The position numbers and the translations under genes are program-made. A DNA stretch of 64,000 nucleotides from Chryseobacterium koreense CCUG 49689 (GTDB lineage Bacteria; Bacteroidota; Bacteroidia; Flavobacteriales; Weeksellaceae): contig NZ_LFNG01000003.1 in assembly GCF_001045435.1 (NCBI RefSeq), forward strand, positions 1 to 64,000, read 5' to 3'. Each line of letters starts with the position of its first letter. Position 1 is the first letter of the stretch. The notes beneath the pieces were generated by a model. That model was not told the origin of the DNA. It saw only the letters and a program-made list of their open reading frames with translations, and did not search any database. This document shows positions 41,534 to 51,289 of the stretch, in pieces.

Positions 41534-44500
41534 TTAAAAGTTAAGTCTAACGTTGAATGAAATTGTTCTTGTCGTAGGAAGTACACTGGTTTGGTATCCC
41601 TGAACGTTACCTGCACTTAAACCAGATTCAGGATCTGCATAAGGAACATGTTTTTTGATGATCCAAAGGTTGTTTCCAATCAAGCTAAATGATGCACCTT
41701 GAATAAAAGTAGAAGCAAGGAACTTTTTAGGCATAGTGTATGTCAAAGCAACCTCTCTCAATTTCACATAAGAAGCGTCATAGACAAACTGTGAAGCTGG
41801 ATAAACGCTATAACCCATTGCACCGAAAGATTCTGCATCAAGTCTGATATTGTTTGGCGTACCATTAGCTAAAACACCTGGCAAAATTAGACCACCTCCA
41901 TCTGCAAGTGAGTTTCTTACTGGATTTCCAAGGTCATTTAAAAATACAGTTTCCGGGTAAAGACCTGTTGCTTGTCCGTAATATTGGTCAAGTGAGAATA
42001 GTTGTCCTCCCTGTTTTACATCGATTTGGAATGAAAGTGCAAAGTCTTTATAAGACACCCTGTTGGTAACACTTCCGATCCAGTCTGCCTGCATATTTCC
42101 GATTTTTGAGTTAGTGTTTGACAAAGCGTATTTTCCGTTTGAAGCAATAATCTTATTTCCATTGGCATCATAAATAAAATCTGACCCTTTGATCGTTCCA
42201 TAATCATCATCCAAAGATGCATTGATGGTAACCCCACCTTGGAAAGATCCTAAGGTAATGTTTTCAACACCTGAAGCTAGCTCGGTAACTTTTGATCTTG
42301 GATTTGACCAGTTCATATCGAGGCCCCAAGTAAAGTCTGTAGTTTTGATTGGAACTAGGTTTAAAGCAACTTCGAAACCTTGAGATCTCATATTACCAAC
42401 ATTTTGGAATTTGAATCCTACTCCAGATGCATAAGTTACAGGAAGAGCTAGGATTTGATTATAGGTGTCATTTTTAAACCATCCAGCATCAATTCCAATT
42501 CTGTTTTTGAAGAATTGCAAATTGATACCCGCCTCTAAAGACTTGGTCTTTTCAGGTTTTAATTCAGGATTTTTAGCTGTGGTGTTGTAAACATAGGTTG
42601 GTGACCCAAACGCTGTAGTTACACCATAAGTATTCTGCAATTGGTTTGCACCGGTATCACTACCAACGATTGCGTAAGAACCACGGATCTTACCGAAATT
42701 AAGTACAGAATCTTTTAAGAAATCCCAATTTGAAATCACAACACTTCCAGAAATCGAAGGATACCAATAAGTGTTGTTTTCGATAGGCAATGCTGTAGAA
42801 ACGTCTCTTCTGATTGATCCTTCTAAGAAATAAGTATCATAGAAGCCTAACGAAGCCTGAGCAAAAAGACCATAGATTCTCTTCTCAGTATCTGTGATCA
42901 AAGGTGCATTCGGAGCAGCAGCACTGTTTGAGACTGAATAAACTCCAGGAATAAATAATCCACCTTGAGTTCCTTGTGAATTGGAGTATAATTTTTGGAT
43001 ATTGATGTTCGTACCAAGCAATCCGGTGAAAGTGATATTTTCTGAGAAAGTATCTTTGTAAGTTCCAATGAAGTCGAAGTTTTCTTCATTTCTTCTTTGG
43101 TTTGTCACTGCGTATCCTGATGGTTGGTTACCTGTTGCTGGTCCAATGGACATGGCGTCTGGTAATGAGCCAACAGCTCTTCTCTCATCAATCATGTAGT
43201 TAAAACCGTCATGAGATACTCTACCCAATAGATTGATTTTGTTGGTCACATCATAGCTTAAACTGAAGTTTCCTGCAAACCTTTGTCTTTGGTCCGAAAT
43301 GTAGTTTTCATAAAGACGGAAATATGGGTTATCCCAATACAATGGAGCTGTATTTGAAGGAGATTGCATGTTCCAAGAGTTGTTTGCTTTATTCATGAAA
43401 TAAAGATCTCTTTGATCATACATATCAACGTTGGTTGCCCACCATTGTCTGAAGTTACCCATCACACCGTGATAACCGGTTGGGTTTTTACCTACTGTTT
43501 CCTGAACAACGTATGTTGCATATAGGTTTGCAGTTAAATTATCCGCAATCTTGTAGGAAGCGTTACCGGTAACACTATTTTTGTCCAATCTAGAGTTTGG
43601 CAAAATGTCATTTCCTTGAACGTTTTGATAAGACAAACGGAAAGAAGAAACATCATTAGCCTTAGAAACTGACACGGAATTATTAAAACTAAATGCCTTT
43701 TCAAACAAATAAGATGGATCGTGAGCAGCTTTTACCCAAGGCGTTGCTTTCCCAAAATCTTTTGATCCCGGAATGAAGGCGGTATATTGCCAAACCATCA
43801 AATTAGGGTCATAAGCTGCACCATAGGAAGCATCTTCGTACAACGGTGCTAAAGGTTGCCCTTGATAAGCATCGAAAAAGTCATTTGGAGCATATCCATA
43901 TCCTCTACCGTAACCTTGTCCGTATTTGTCTTGATATTTTGCAAAAGTGTCCTTATTAATTTCAGTAAACGAAATAGATGATGAGAAGTCAAGGTCTAAT
44001 TTATTAGATCTTTTCCCTTTTTTCGTAGTGATAATAATCGCACCGTTTGATGCACGCGAACCGTAAAGTGCGGTTGCAGCAGCACCTTTCAAGACGTTGA
44101 TTTCTGCAATGTCTTCAGGGTTGATATCGGAAATAGTGTTTCCAGTATCTACCGCCAATCCCGATGTATTAATGCTCGTATAAGAGTTAATCATCGGTGC
44201 ACCATCCACAACGAACAACACGGAGTTGTTACCTGTCATTGAACGGTAACCTCTAAGCGTGATGTCAACTGACCCACCGATGTTACCACTGCTCTTAACG
44301 TTAAGGCCAGCTACTTTACCAGAAAGGTTGCTACTGAAGTTCGCAGTTGGCGTTTTTGTTACGTCATCAGCTTTAATACTTTGAGTTGCATAACCCAAAG
44401 ATTTACTTGCTCTTTTAATACCGAGTGCTGTCACTACAACGCCTTCGATATCTGTTCTAGCAGTGTCTTTCTGTGCATTTACCAAAGCAAATGACGAAGT

Positions 44501-44539
44501 CAAAACTACAGCTAAAACGCTTGTTGTTAATTTCTTCAT
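41534..44539 (-). CDS. SusC/RagA-like TonB-dependent transporter
   Basis: The 1001-residue protein has a signal peptide (ending ALVNAQ), a TonB-box-like segment (DIEGVVVTALGIKR), then the plug domain with GKVAGLNVKSSGNIGGSVDITLRGYRS and NVLKGAAATALYGSRASNGAIIITTKKG. The barrel ends with SFNVRLNF. These are SusC signatures. The usual N-terminal carboxypeptidase-regulatory-like domain (about 80-100 residues) is missing: the TonB box follows the signal almost at once. It is the first gene of the SusC-SusD operon. Confidence 0.93.
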   Translation of the reverse strand: MKKLTTSVLAVVLTSSFALVNAQKDTARTDIEGVVVTALGIKRASKSLGYATQSIKADDVTKTPTANFSSNLSGKVAGLNVKSSGNIGGSVDITLRGYRSMTGNNSVLFVVDGAPMINSYTSINTSGLAVDTGNTISDINPEDIAEINVLKGAAATALYGSRASNGAIIITTKKGKRSNKLDLDFSSSISFTEINKDTFAKYQDKYGQGYGRGYGYAPNDFFDAYQGQPLAPLYEDASYGAAYDPNLMVWQYTAFIPGSKDFGKATPWVKAAHDPSYLFEKAFSFNNSVSVSKANDVSSFRLSYQNVQGNDILPNSRLDKNSVTGNASYKIADNLTANLYATYVVQETVGKNPTGYHGVMGNFRQWWATNVDMYDQRDLYFMNKANNSWNMQSPSNTAPLYWDNPYFRLYENYISDQRQRFAGNFSLSYDVTNKINLLGRVSHDGFNYMIDERRAVGSLPDAMSIGPATGNQPSGYAVTNQRRNEENFDFIGTYKDTFSENITFTGLLGTNINIQKLYSNSQGTQGGLFIPGVYSVSNSAAAPNAPLITDTEKRIYGLFAQASLGFYDTYFLEGSIRRDVSTALPIENNTYWYPSISGSVVISNWDFLKDSVLNFGKIRGSYAIVGSDTGANQLQNTYGVTTAFGSPTYVYNTTAKNPELKPEKTKSLEAGINLQFFKNRIGIDAGWFKNDTYNQILALPVTYASGVGFKFQNVGNMRSQGFEVALNLVPIKTTDFTWGLDMNWSNPRSKVTELASGVENITLGSFQGGVTINASLDDDYGTIKGSDFIYDANGNKIIASNGKYALSNTNSKIGNMQADWIGSVTNRVSYKDFALSFQIDVKQGGQLFSLDQYYGQATGLYPETVFLNDLGNPVRNSLADGGGLILPGVLANGTPNNIRLDAESFGAMGYSVYPASQFVYDASYVKLREVALTYTMPKKFLASTFIQGASFSLIGNNLWIIKKHVPYADPESGLSAGNVQGYQTSVLPTTRTISFNVRLNF

Positions 44540-44674
44540 ATCAAATTAAATTTTTTCATTGTCACAAATGTGCAAAACTTTATTAATATGACCAAATTTT
44601 TTGTTAAATATTTCTTAATAAATTTGCAACGTTAAATTAATCATAATTTCAATTCCTGATTTAATCCAATTTTT

Positions 44675-45256
44675 GTGGAATTATTAAAAAACTTGACCAA
44701 TCTTTATGTTGAAGCAGGTTGTGATGAAGTCGGCAGAGGTTGTCTGTCCGGCCCAGTCGTAGCTGCAGCGGTGATTTTAGACGAAGATTTTAAGCAAAAT
44801 TTGGTTAATGATTCTAAAAAATTAACCTTCAAAACCAGAATGGAGCTGGATCCCTACATAAGAGAGCACGTCAGAGACTACGCAATTGCTGAGCTGCCAC
44901 CCAAATTTATCGATGAACACAACATTCTCAATGCGAGTATTCACGCCATGCATTTGGCGCTGGATCAATTGGTCGTGCGCCCGGAACTGATTCTGGTAGA
45001 TGGAAACCGATTTGCCGCTTATCCGTTTATTCCGCATCGATGTATTGTGAAAGGAGACTCCAAATTGCTCTCAATCGCTTGTGCATCCATTTTGGCAAAA
45101 AATTACCGGGACAAAATAATGATTGCCTTGCACGAGGAATTTCCCCAGTATGGTTGGAATAAAAATATGGGTTATGCAACCAAGCAGCATCGGGAAGCAC
45201 TAAATGAACACGGACCCACCATCCACCATCGAAGGTCCTTCCGTCTTTCCTATTAA
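44675..45256 (+). CDS. rnhB: Ribonuclease HII
   Basis: The 193-residue protein starts at GTG 44675 and has the catalytic DEVGRG (17-22), LILVDGNRF and KGDSKLLSIACASILAK, with GYATKQHREAL near the end. It removes RNA primers and misincorporated ribonucleotides. The length is normal. It is divergent from susC with about 135 bases between, and convergent with yidC across a shared terminator. Confidence 0.95.
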   Translation: MELLKNLTNLYVEAGCDEVGRGCLSGPVVAAAVILDEDFKQNLVNDSKKLTFKTRMELDPYIREHVRDYAIAELPPKFIDEHNILNASIHAMHLALDQLVVRPELILVDGNRFAAYPFIPHRCIVKGDSKLLSIACASILAKNYRDKIMIALHEEFPQYGWNKNMGYATKQHREALNEHGPTIHHRRSFRLSY

Positions 45257-45277
45257 AATGTTGCAGAATATATTGAT

Positions 45278-45309
45278 AAAAAAACGGAAGTCAAATCTTC
45301 CGTTTTTTT
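45278..45309. terminator. Bidirectional terminator between rnhB and yidC
   Basis: AAAAAAACGGAAG and CTTCCGTTTTTTT (arms from 45278 and 45297) form a symmetric hairpin with A- and T-runs, serving both convergent genes. Confidence 0.9.
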
Positions 45310-45327
45310 GCATATAAATAAGGTATA

Positions 45328-47151
45328 TTATTTTTTCTTGCCCTTTGCAGCTTGCTGTTGTTGCATTTTCTGCTGTTCCTGGGCTTTCTCCATCATTTCG
45401 CGCATTCTTTTTTGGAATTTTCCTTCAGGTTTTGGCTCTTTTTGTTTATTTGCCTGAATCTGTGCGTGGATTTTTTTCTCGTCCAAAATCCAGTAATTAA
45501 TAACCAAGATGATAAGGATGTTGATGGCGTTGGAAACAAAATAATACCAAGAAAGTCCTGAAGCCGAAGTGTTTAAGAAAAACAGGAACGTCACAGGGAA
45601 AATATACATCAGCACTTTCATGTTCGGCATTCCGGGCTGAGTCGGTTGCTGGATGTTTCCTGCAGTCATGATGGTATAAATCAAAATTACCGCGGTACAG
45701 GCAATTGCAAAAATACTCAGGTGGTCCTGCAAAAACGGAATGTGAAAAGGCAGCTTGATGACATCATCATAAGCAGTGAGGTCTTTCGCGAACCAGAAAC
45801 TTTTCCCCCTCAAATCAATCATATTCGGGAAGAACCTGAACAATGCGTAGAAAATCGGCACTTGGAGTAGTCCCGGTAAACATCCCGCCATTTGATTCAC
45901 ACCTGCTTTCCGGTAAACTGCCATGGTTTCCTGTTGGCGCTTCATAGGATCCGCGTCTTTGTATTTGGTGTTGACCTCATCGATTTCCGGACGGATTACC
46001 CGCATCATCGCGCTGAGCTTATGCTGTTTAAACATCACCGGCGACAAGATGATTTTCACAAAAATCGTCATCAGGAAAATCACCCAACCTGCTGCGATTC
46101 CCCAACTGGAGATGAAATTGTACATTGGGATGAAAAACCACCGGTTCATCGTTCCAATAAATGACCAACCCAAAGGAAGAAGCTCATCAAAATTCTTTCC
46201 TTCATAGGATTTCAATAATTGCAAATCCAAAGGCATGAAATACCATTTGAAATTCTGGTTCAGTTCGTTCCCTGCCAAAGCAACCTGTCCGTCAAAGTTG
46301 AATTTCTTAAGGTATTCGCCCTCTTCAACCATTTCCTGGCTTCCTTTAGAGTTCTTAAAACCATTTTGCGGTTCGATGACTGCGCTGAAAAACTGTTGCT
46401 TGATTGCAAGCCAATTCAAAGTTTCGCTGGCTTCGTCCATAGTGGTTCTTCCATCGTAATCGAAACTCTTATAATTGTTGAAAGTATAATTAAACTCGGT
46501 ATGGGTCTGCTCCTGTGAACGGCCTTTTTCCTGCCCACGAACATTGTAATCCCAAATAAAATTTGCTTTTTGGTCTTGGATCAACTGTGATAAACCTTGT
46601 GTTTTCACATCAAAATCAACCGTGTACTTGTCTAGAAGGGTATAGGTGAACTGAATGATCGCACCATTCACATTGGCCTGCATGGTCACAGAATTGCCTT
46701 TTTGGCTTGGGGAGAAAACCAAATCTTTGGTGCTGAAGACTTTTCCCGTTTTATCTTTAAACTGAAAACCGTATGCGGAATTATTTTTGTCTAATAGCAA
46801 TAGCGGTTTGTCGTTTTTGTCTGCCGGTTTGTCGTATGCTTTATACTCGTTCAGCTGCACCGTGGAAATTTGACCTCCCAAAGTAGAAATACCCAAAGTC
46901 AACTCTTTGTTTTTCAGCTCGATGCTTTGTATCGATGTTGTTTTCACGCTGTCATTCAGATTTGTGGCAATTGCCGGTTTTGCGGGATTCTGCTGAACTG
47001 TTTGCGTAACTTTTGCGCTGTTTTCACCCTCTTTTAATTGCTCTTCGTTTTGCTGCTTATTCTGAAAATAAAACATAAAACCGATTAAAAGCATGGAGAA
47101 CAAAGCGAAACTGATGAGTTGATTCTTATCTAAACCGTTATTTTGCTGCAT
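45328..47151 (-). CDS. yidC: Membrane protein insertase YidC
   Basis: The 607-residue protein has an N-terminal TM (LISFALFSMLLIGFMFYF), a large periplasmic beta domain, then the conserved insertase helices: FVKIILSPVMFKQHKLSAMMRVIRPE, the cytoplasmic hairpin, and QMAGCLPGLLQVPIFYALFRFF. The C-terminus is basic and Gln-rich (AQEQQKMQQQQAAKGKKK). It inserts membrane proteins alone or with SecYEG. It follows pyrG on the same strand, but pyrG has its own terminator. Confidence 0.97.
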   Translation of the reverse strand: MQQNNGLDKNQLISFALFSMLLIGFMFYFQNKQQNEEQLKEGENSAKVTQTVQQNPAKPAIATNLNDSVKTTSIQSIELKNKELTLGISTLGGQISTVQLNEYKAYDKPADKNDKPLLLLDKNNSAYGFQFKDKTGKVFSTKDLVFSPSQKGNSVTMQANVNGAIIQFTYTLLDKYTVDFDVKTQGLSQLIQDQKANFIWDYNVRGQEKGRSQEQTHTEFNYTFNNYKSFDYDGRTTMDEASETLNWLAIKQQFFSAVIEPQNGFKNSKGSQEMVEEGEYLKKFNFDGQVALAGNELNQNFKWYFMPLDLQLLKSYEGKNFDELLPLGWSFIGTMNRWFFIPMYNFISSWGIAAGWVIFLMTIFVKIILSPVMFKQHKLSAMMRVIRPEIDEVNTKYKDADPMKRQQETMAVYRKAGVNQMAGCLPGLLQVPIFYALFRFFPNMIDLRGKSFWFAKDLTAYDDVIKLPFHIPFLQDHLSIFAIACTAVILIYTIMTAGNIQQPTQPGMPNMKVLMYIFPVTFLFFLNTSASGLSWYYFVSNAINILIILVINYWILDEKKIHAQIQANKQKEPKPEGKFQKRMREMMEKAQEQQKMQQQQAAKGKKK

Positions 47152-47274
47152 TTCTTATTTTTAAAAGTTTTGGCATTTCTGTCAAATGGCAGATTTGAAA
47201 CTTCACTTGGATGACCATTTTCCAATTTGGATGGTCTGAATTTTTCAAACTTTATGCCCAATTATTTTGGCTGA

Positions 47275-47282
47275 CAAAAATA
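47275..47282 (-). promoter_or_regulatory. Candidate -7 box upstream of yidC
   Basis: TATTTTTG on the minus strand fits TAnnTTTG, 124 bases before the yidC ATG. No matching TTG is seen upstream, so support is weak. Confidence 0.35.
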
Positions 47283-47321
47283 CTGATTTTTTTAGAAAGC
47301 CCTTACTTTTTGTGATTAAAT

Positions 47322-47346
47322 AAAAAAGTCCGTCGCGAAACGGACT
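47322..47346 (-). terminator. pyrG terminator
   Basis: AGTCCGT (47327-47333)/ACGGACT (47340-47346) on the minus strand is followed by TTTTTTATTT. Confidence 0.88.
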
Positions 47347-47352
47347 GAGCAA

Positions 47353-48960
47353 TTATTTTCTTGTGGAAGCTTTTATAAATGCCTTAAAAAGAGGATGCGG
47401 TGTTGCCACGGTACTTTTGTATTCCGGATGGTATTGAACACCGATGTAGAATGGATGGTTTTTCAATTCCAAAGTTTCCACCAATCCGGTTTCGGGATTG
47501 AACCCGGTCGGAATAAGTCCATTCTTTTCAAAATCTTCCTGGAAATCTGAATTGAATTCGTACCGGTGACGATGTCTTTCGGAAATATTTTTTGTGCCGT
47601 AAATCTCTGCAAGTTTTGAACCTGGTTTTAGGGTGCACTTCCAGGCTCCAAGTCGCATCGTTCCGCCTTTATCCACCACATTTTTTTGTTCTTCCATTAA
47701 TGAAATGACCGGTTCCGGCGTGGAAGTGTCGAATTCCATAGAATTGGCTTTCGTCATTCCTAAAACGTTTCGGGCAAATTCAATGGTCATAATCTGCATT
47801 CCGAGGCAAATCCCGAGAAGTGGAATATTGTTCTCCCGCGCATATTTTGCGGCTTGGATTTTTCCTTCGATTCCGCGGTCGCCAAATCCCGGTGCAATCA
47901 GCATTCCATCTATTCCTTTGAAAGTTTCTTCCAGGTTGTCATTGTTCACATCGCCACTGTAAACCCATCTGATTTTCACTTCGGTTTCCAGATTTGCACC
48001 GGCGTGGATGAAAGCCTCTGCAATTGATTTATAAGAATCCTGCAGCGAAACATATTTTCCGACAAGCGCGATTTCCACTTTTCTTTTTGGATGCTGATAT
48101 TTTTTAAGGAAGTTTTTCCATTCTTTCAGATCGGCCTGTTTGTCTGATTTCAGGTCCAATTCTTTCAAAACCACATCGTCAAAATGTTGTTTTTGAAGAT
48201 AAATCGGAACTTCATAAATGGTGTCCAAATCTTTACATTCAATGACGTTTTCCAAAGGAACATTGCAGAATTGTGCCAGTTTTGCCCGCTGTTCTTTAGG
48301 AATGTTGTATTCTGTGCGGCACACCAAAACATCTGCCTGGATACCGCTTTCCATCAATTGACGCACAGAATGTTGCGATGGTTTTGTTTTCAGTTCACCG
48401 CTTGATGCCAAATAGGGAAGTAGTGTGAGGTGGATCACCATGGAGTTGTTTTCGCCCAGTTCCCATTTCAGTTGACGAACCGATTCTATGTATGGAAGTG
48501 ACTCGATGTCGCCCACGGTCCCGCCAATTTCGGTGATGATAATGTCGAAATCTTTTTTCGCTAAAATTTTAATTCTTCGCTTGATCTCATTGGTGATATG
48601 GGGGATCACTTGAACGGTTTTTCCCAAGAAATCACCTTTTCGCTCCTTTTCAATAACGCTTTGGTAGATTCTTCCGGTGGTGACATTGTTGTTTTGTGAA
48701 GTTTGGGAATCCAGAAATCGCTCGTAATGCCCTAAATCCAAATCGGTTTCCGCACCGTCTTCCGTCACGTAACATTCGCCGTGCTCATAAGGGTTTAAAG
48801 TTCCGGGATCAATATTGATATAGGGATCGAGTTTTTGGATGGTGACTTTGTAACCTCGGGATTTCAGTAGCAAACCGAGGGATGCCGAAACGATTCCCTT
48901 GCCCAAAGATGAAGTAACACCTCCCGTCACGAAGATGTATTTGGTGTTCTTTTTACTCAT
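47353..48960 (-). CDS. pyrG: CTP synthase
   Basis: The 535-residue protein starts at ATG 48960 (MSKKNTKYIFVTGGVTSSLG); the upstream in-frame ATG lies within the promoter and is unlikely. The synthase domain has GKGIVSASLG and KLDPYINIDPGTLNPY. The glutaminase domain has the nucleophile GICLGMQ and the terminal HPEYKS. It converts UTP to CTP with glutamine. It has a good promoter and terminator of its own. Confidence 0.97.
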   Translation of the reverse strand: MSKKNTKYIFVTGGVTSSLGKGIVSASLGLLLKSRGYKVTIQKLDPYINIDPGTLNPYEHGECYVTEDGAETDLDLGHYERFLDSQTSQNNNVTTGRIYQSVIEKERKGDFLGKTVQVIPHITNEIKRRIKILAKKDFDIIITEIGGTVGDIESLPYIESVRQLKWELGENNSMVIHLTLLPYLASSGELKTKPSQHSVRQLMESGIQADVLVCRTEYNIPKEQRAKLAQFCNVPLENVIECKDLDTIYEVPIYLQKQHFDDVVLKELDLKSDKQADLKEWKNFLKKYQHPKRKVEIALVGKYVSLQDSYKSIAEAFIHAGANLETEVKIRWVYSGDVNNDNLEETFKGIDGMLIAPGFGDRGIEGKIQAAKYARENNIPLLGICLGMQIMTIEFARNVLGMTKANSMEFDTSTPEPVISLMEEQKNVVDKGGTMRLGAWKCTLKPGSKLAEIYGTKNISERHRHRYEFNSDFQEDFEKNGLIPTGFNPETGLVETLELKNHPFYIGVQYHPEYKSTVATPHPLFKAFIKASTRK

Positions 48961-48975
48961 TAGATTAGGTTTGTG

Positions 48976-49006
48976 CAAAGTTAGCGTAAAAACTTTAACA
49001 CCGCAA
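48976..49006 (-). promoter_or_regulatory. pyrG promoter
   Basis: On the minus strand TTG (complement of 49004-49006), 20 bases, then TAACTTTG (complement of 48976-48983). This is a near-ideal Bacteroidetes promoter 15 bases before the ATG. Confidence 0.75.
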
Positions 49007-49101
49007 TCACATCAAAAAAATAAGAAATTTTGATGAGTGATCTGCTGATTTATTTCATGATTCCGCTATGAGTTTTGTCATTCATTCTTAGCGGTAATAC
49101 C

Positions 49102-49109
49102 TTTAACTT
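49102..49109 (+). promoter_or_regulatory. Candidate -7 box of the YceI gene
   Basis: TAACTTTG fits TAnnTTTG about 65 bases before ATG 49174. No TTG is found at the proper spacing. Confidence 0.45.
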
Positions 49110-49173
49110 TGACATAGAATTTAAGTCGAAAGAATAGAAAAAATAAGTGAAAATAATTTTAAAATATAAAAAA

Positions 49174-49701
49174 ATGAAAAACTCATTCAAATGGATTCTG
49201 GCCTTTTTTGCCATGATCATGTTCGGATTCATAAATGCCCAAAACATCAGCGGTAAATCCACAAAAGTTGTAGTGGACGGTACCTCTCCAATGCACGACT
49301 GGACCATGACTTCATCAGCAGCGACTTTTGTAGGAACGGTAAGTGGAAACGCAATTACCAATGTGAAGTTCACGATGCCTGCGAAAAATTTGGTAAGTAC
49401 TAAAGGAAAAATGATGGATAATAAGGCGTATGGCGCTCTTAAAGCGGATAAACACCCAAACATCACCTTCACTGCAGCCTCTCTACCTGTAGGAAAAGGT
49501 AATTTATCAGGAAAACTGAGCATCGCAGGAGTTACTAAAGAGGTTACCTTTCCGGTCAATGTGGTGAAAAATGGTAATTCTTATCAAATCACAGGTAATG
49601 AAGAGATAAAACTTTCAGAATTTGGAATGGAAAGACCAGGATTTCTTGGAGTTAAAACCGGTGATGAAATTAAAGTGACCGTCAATATCGTAGCGAACTA
49701 A
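49174..49701 (+). CDS. YceI-family periplasmic lipid-binding-like protein
   Basis: This is a 175-residue protein from ATG 49174 (MKNSFKWILAFFAMIMFGFINAQ, a clear signal peptide); GTG 49147 upstream adds only a basic leader. The mature part has the YceI lipocalin-like pattern: TSPMHDWTMTSSAATFVGTV, ADKHPNITFTAASLP and GNLSGKLSIAGVTKEVTFPV, ending EFGMERPGFLGVKTGDEIKVTVN. Family members bind isoprenoid-like lipids in an open barrel. It is monocistronic, with a strong terminator. Confidence 0.92.
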   Translation: MKNSFKWILAFFAMIMFGFINAQNISGKSTKVVVDGTSPMHDWTMTSSAATFVGTVSGNAITNVKFTMPAKNLVSTKGKMMDNKAYGALKADKHPNITFTAASLPVGKGNLSGKLSIAGVTKEVTFPVNVVKNGNSYQITGNEEIKLSEFGMERPGFLGVKTGDEIKVTVNIVAN

Positions 49702-49724
49702 CACGAATAAATATATATCAGTGA

Positions 49725-49760
49725 AACCAGCCAAATTTTTGAAACGGCTGGTTTTTTTTT
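49725..49760 (+). terminator. Terminator of the YceI gene
   Basis: AACCAGCC (49725-49732)/GGCTGGTT (49746-49753), followed by TTTTTTT. Confidence 0.9.
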
Positions 49761-49885
49761 GATTATTTATTTTAAAAATGATGTCGCCAAAAATTCATTT
49801 TTGCGGCACAAATTTTCGTAATTTGCACCATCAATCATCATTCATCAATTTTTAATCCCGAAGATTCGGGAATCCCTTTTAAACT

Positions 49886-51238
49886 TTGGCAAAACTTAAA
49901 ACAGCATATTTATGTCAGAATTGTGGAACGCAGTATCCGCAATGGCTTGGTCAGTGCAAAAACTGCGGGCAATGGAATACTTTAGTGGAAGAAATCGTGG
50001 ATAAATCTGCGGTGAAAAGTTATTCCCACAAATCCAAGCAGCATATCATCAACATCATCGAAGTGGAAACCAACGAAGAGGCGAGGATCCAAACGCCTTC
50101 CGAAGAATTGAACCGAGTCCTGGGTGGTGGGATTGTTTTGGGTTCGGTCACATTGATTGGTGGCGAACCGGGAATCGGCAAATCCACGCTTTTGCTTCAG
50201 TTGGCATTGAAAATGAAGAAGAAAATCCTCTATGTTTCTGGAGAAGAAAGCGCATCGCAAATCAAGATGAGAGCCGACCGACTTACCGAACTCCAAAATC
50301 CAAACTGCTACCTTTTTACCGAAACTTCTGTTGAAAAAATCCTCCACGAAGCCCAAAAACTAAATCCGGATTTCATCATCATTGATTCCATTCAAACGCT
50401 TCAAAGCCAGCTGATTGAAAGTTCACCGGGAACGGTTTCCCAGATCCGGGAATGTTCCAATGAAATCATCAAGTTCGCGAAGGAAAAAAACACTCCGGTT
50501 TTTCTGGTGGGGCACATCACGAAGGACGGACAAATTGCCGGTCCAAAAGTTTTGGAACACATGGTGGATGTTGTTTTGAATTTCGATGGTGATCGGAATC
50601 ACCTTTTCCGCTTGCTTCGAGCCAACAAAAATCGTTTCGGTTCAACTTCAGAAATTGGGATTTATGAAATGATTTCCCAAGGTTTGAAAGAGATTAAGAA
50701 TCCGTCAGAAATCCTGATCACCAAAAAGATGGAAGAACTTTCCGGTAATTCCGTAGCGGTCATTTTGGAAGGAAACCGCCCCATGTTGATCGAAATCCAG
50801 GCACTGGTGAGTTCCGCAGTTTACGGTACGCCGCAGAGAAGCTGTACCGGTTTCGATTCCAAAAGATTAAATATGCTTTTGGCGGTGCTGGAAAAACGCG
50901 CTGGATTCCAATTAGGTGCAAAGGACGTTTTCCTGAATATTACAGGCGGAATCAAAACCGACGATCCCGCGCTGGATTTGGCGGTGGTTGCTTCCGTGCT
51001 TTCCTCGAATGAAGATGTGGCGATTCCAGAACATTTTTGTTTTGCCGGGGAAATCGGTTTGAGTGGGGAAATTCGTCCGGTTCCGCAAATCGAACAGCGG
51101 ATTTCGGAAGCCGAAAAATTAGGTTATGAAAAAATTTTTATTTCCAATTTGAATAAAATACCGAAAAGAAAGTTTGGAATTACCATTGTTGAAGTGAGTA
51201 AGATTGAGGATTTCCATGAAAGCGTTGTTAGCGCTTAA
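49886..51238 (+). CDS. radA: DNA repair protein RadA (Sms)
   Basis: The 450-residue protein starts at TTG 49886. It has the zinc finger CQNC...CKNC (Cys10, 13, 24, 27), Walker A GGEPGIGKS (92-100), the RadA signature KNRFGS, and the Lon-like C-terminal domain ending in FAGEIGLSGEIRPVPQIEQRI. It helps branch migration in recombination. The last five residues SVVSA and the TAA stop are encoded by the left arm of a 33-bp REP palindrome (51221-51253), so insertion of the repeat has replaced the native C-terminus after about residue 445. The catalytic parts are intact. Confidence 0.96.
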   Translation: MAKLKTAYLCQNCGTQYPQWLGQCKNCGQWNTLVEEIVDKSAVKSYSHKSKQHIINIIEVETNEEARIQTPSEELNRVLGGGIVLGSVTLIGGEPGIGKSTLLLQLALKMKKKILYVSGEESASQIKMRADRLTELQNPNCYLFTETSVEKILHEAQKLNPDFIIIDSIQTLQSQLIESSPGTVSQIRECSNEIIKFAKEKNTPVFLVGHITKDGQIAGPKVLEHMVDVVLNFDGDRNHLFRLLRANKNRFGSTSEIGIYEMISQGLKEIKNPSEILITKKMEELSGNSVAVILEGNRPMLIEIQALVSSAVYGTPQRSCTGFDSKRLNMLLAVLEKRAGFQLGAKDVFLNITGGIKTDDPALDLAVVASVLSSNEDVAIPEHFCFAGEIGLSGEIRPVPQIEQRISEAEKLGYEKIFISNLNKIPKRKFGITIVEVSKIEDFHESVVSA

Positions 51239-51253
51239 AGCGCTAACAACGCT
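51221..51253. repeat. REP-like palindrome, copy 2, overlapping the radA 3' end
   Basis: AGCGTTGTTAGCGCTT, central A, then AAGCGCTAACAACGCT: identical to copies 1 and 3 except for the central base. The left arm encodes the radA end and stop. It lies 36 bases before the RAYT start. Confidence 0.9.
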
Positions 51254-51289
51254 GGTCCCACAGTGACAAAGACACTAAATAACACCGAT

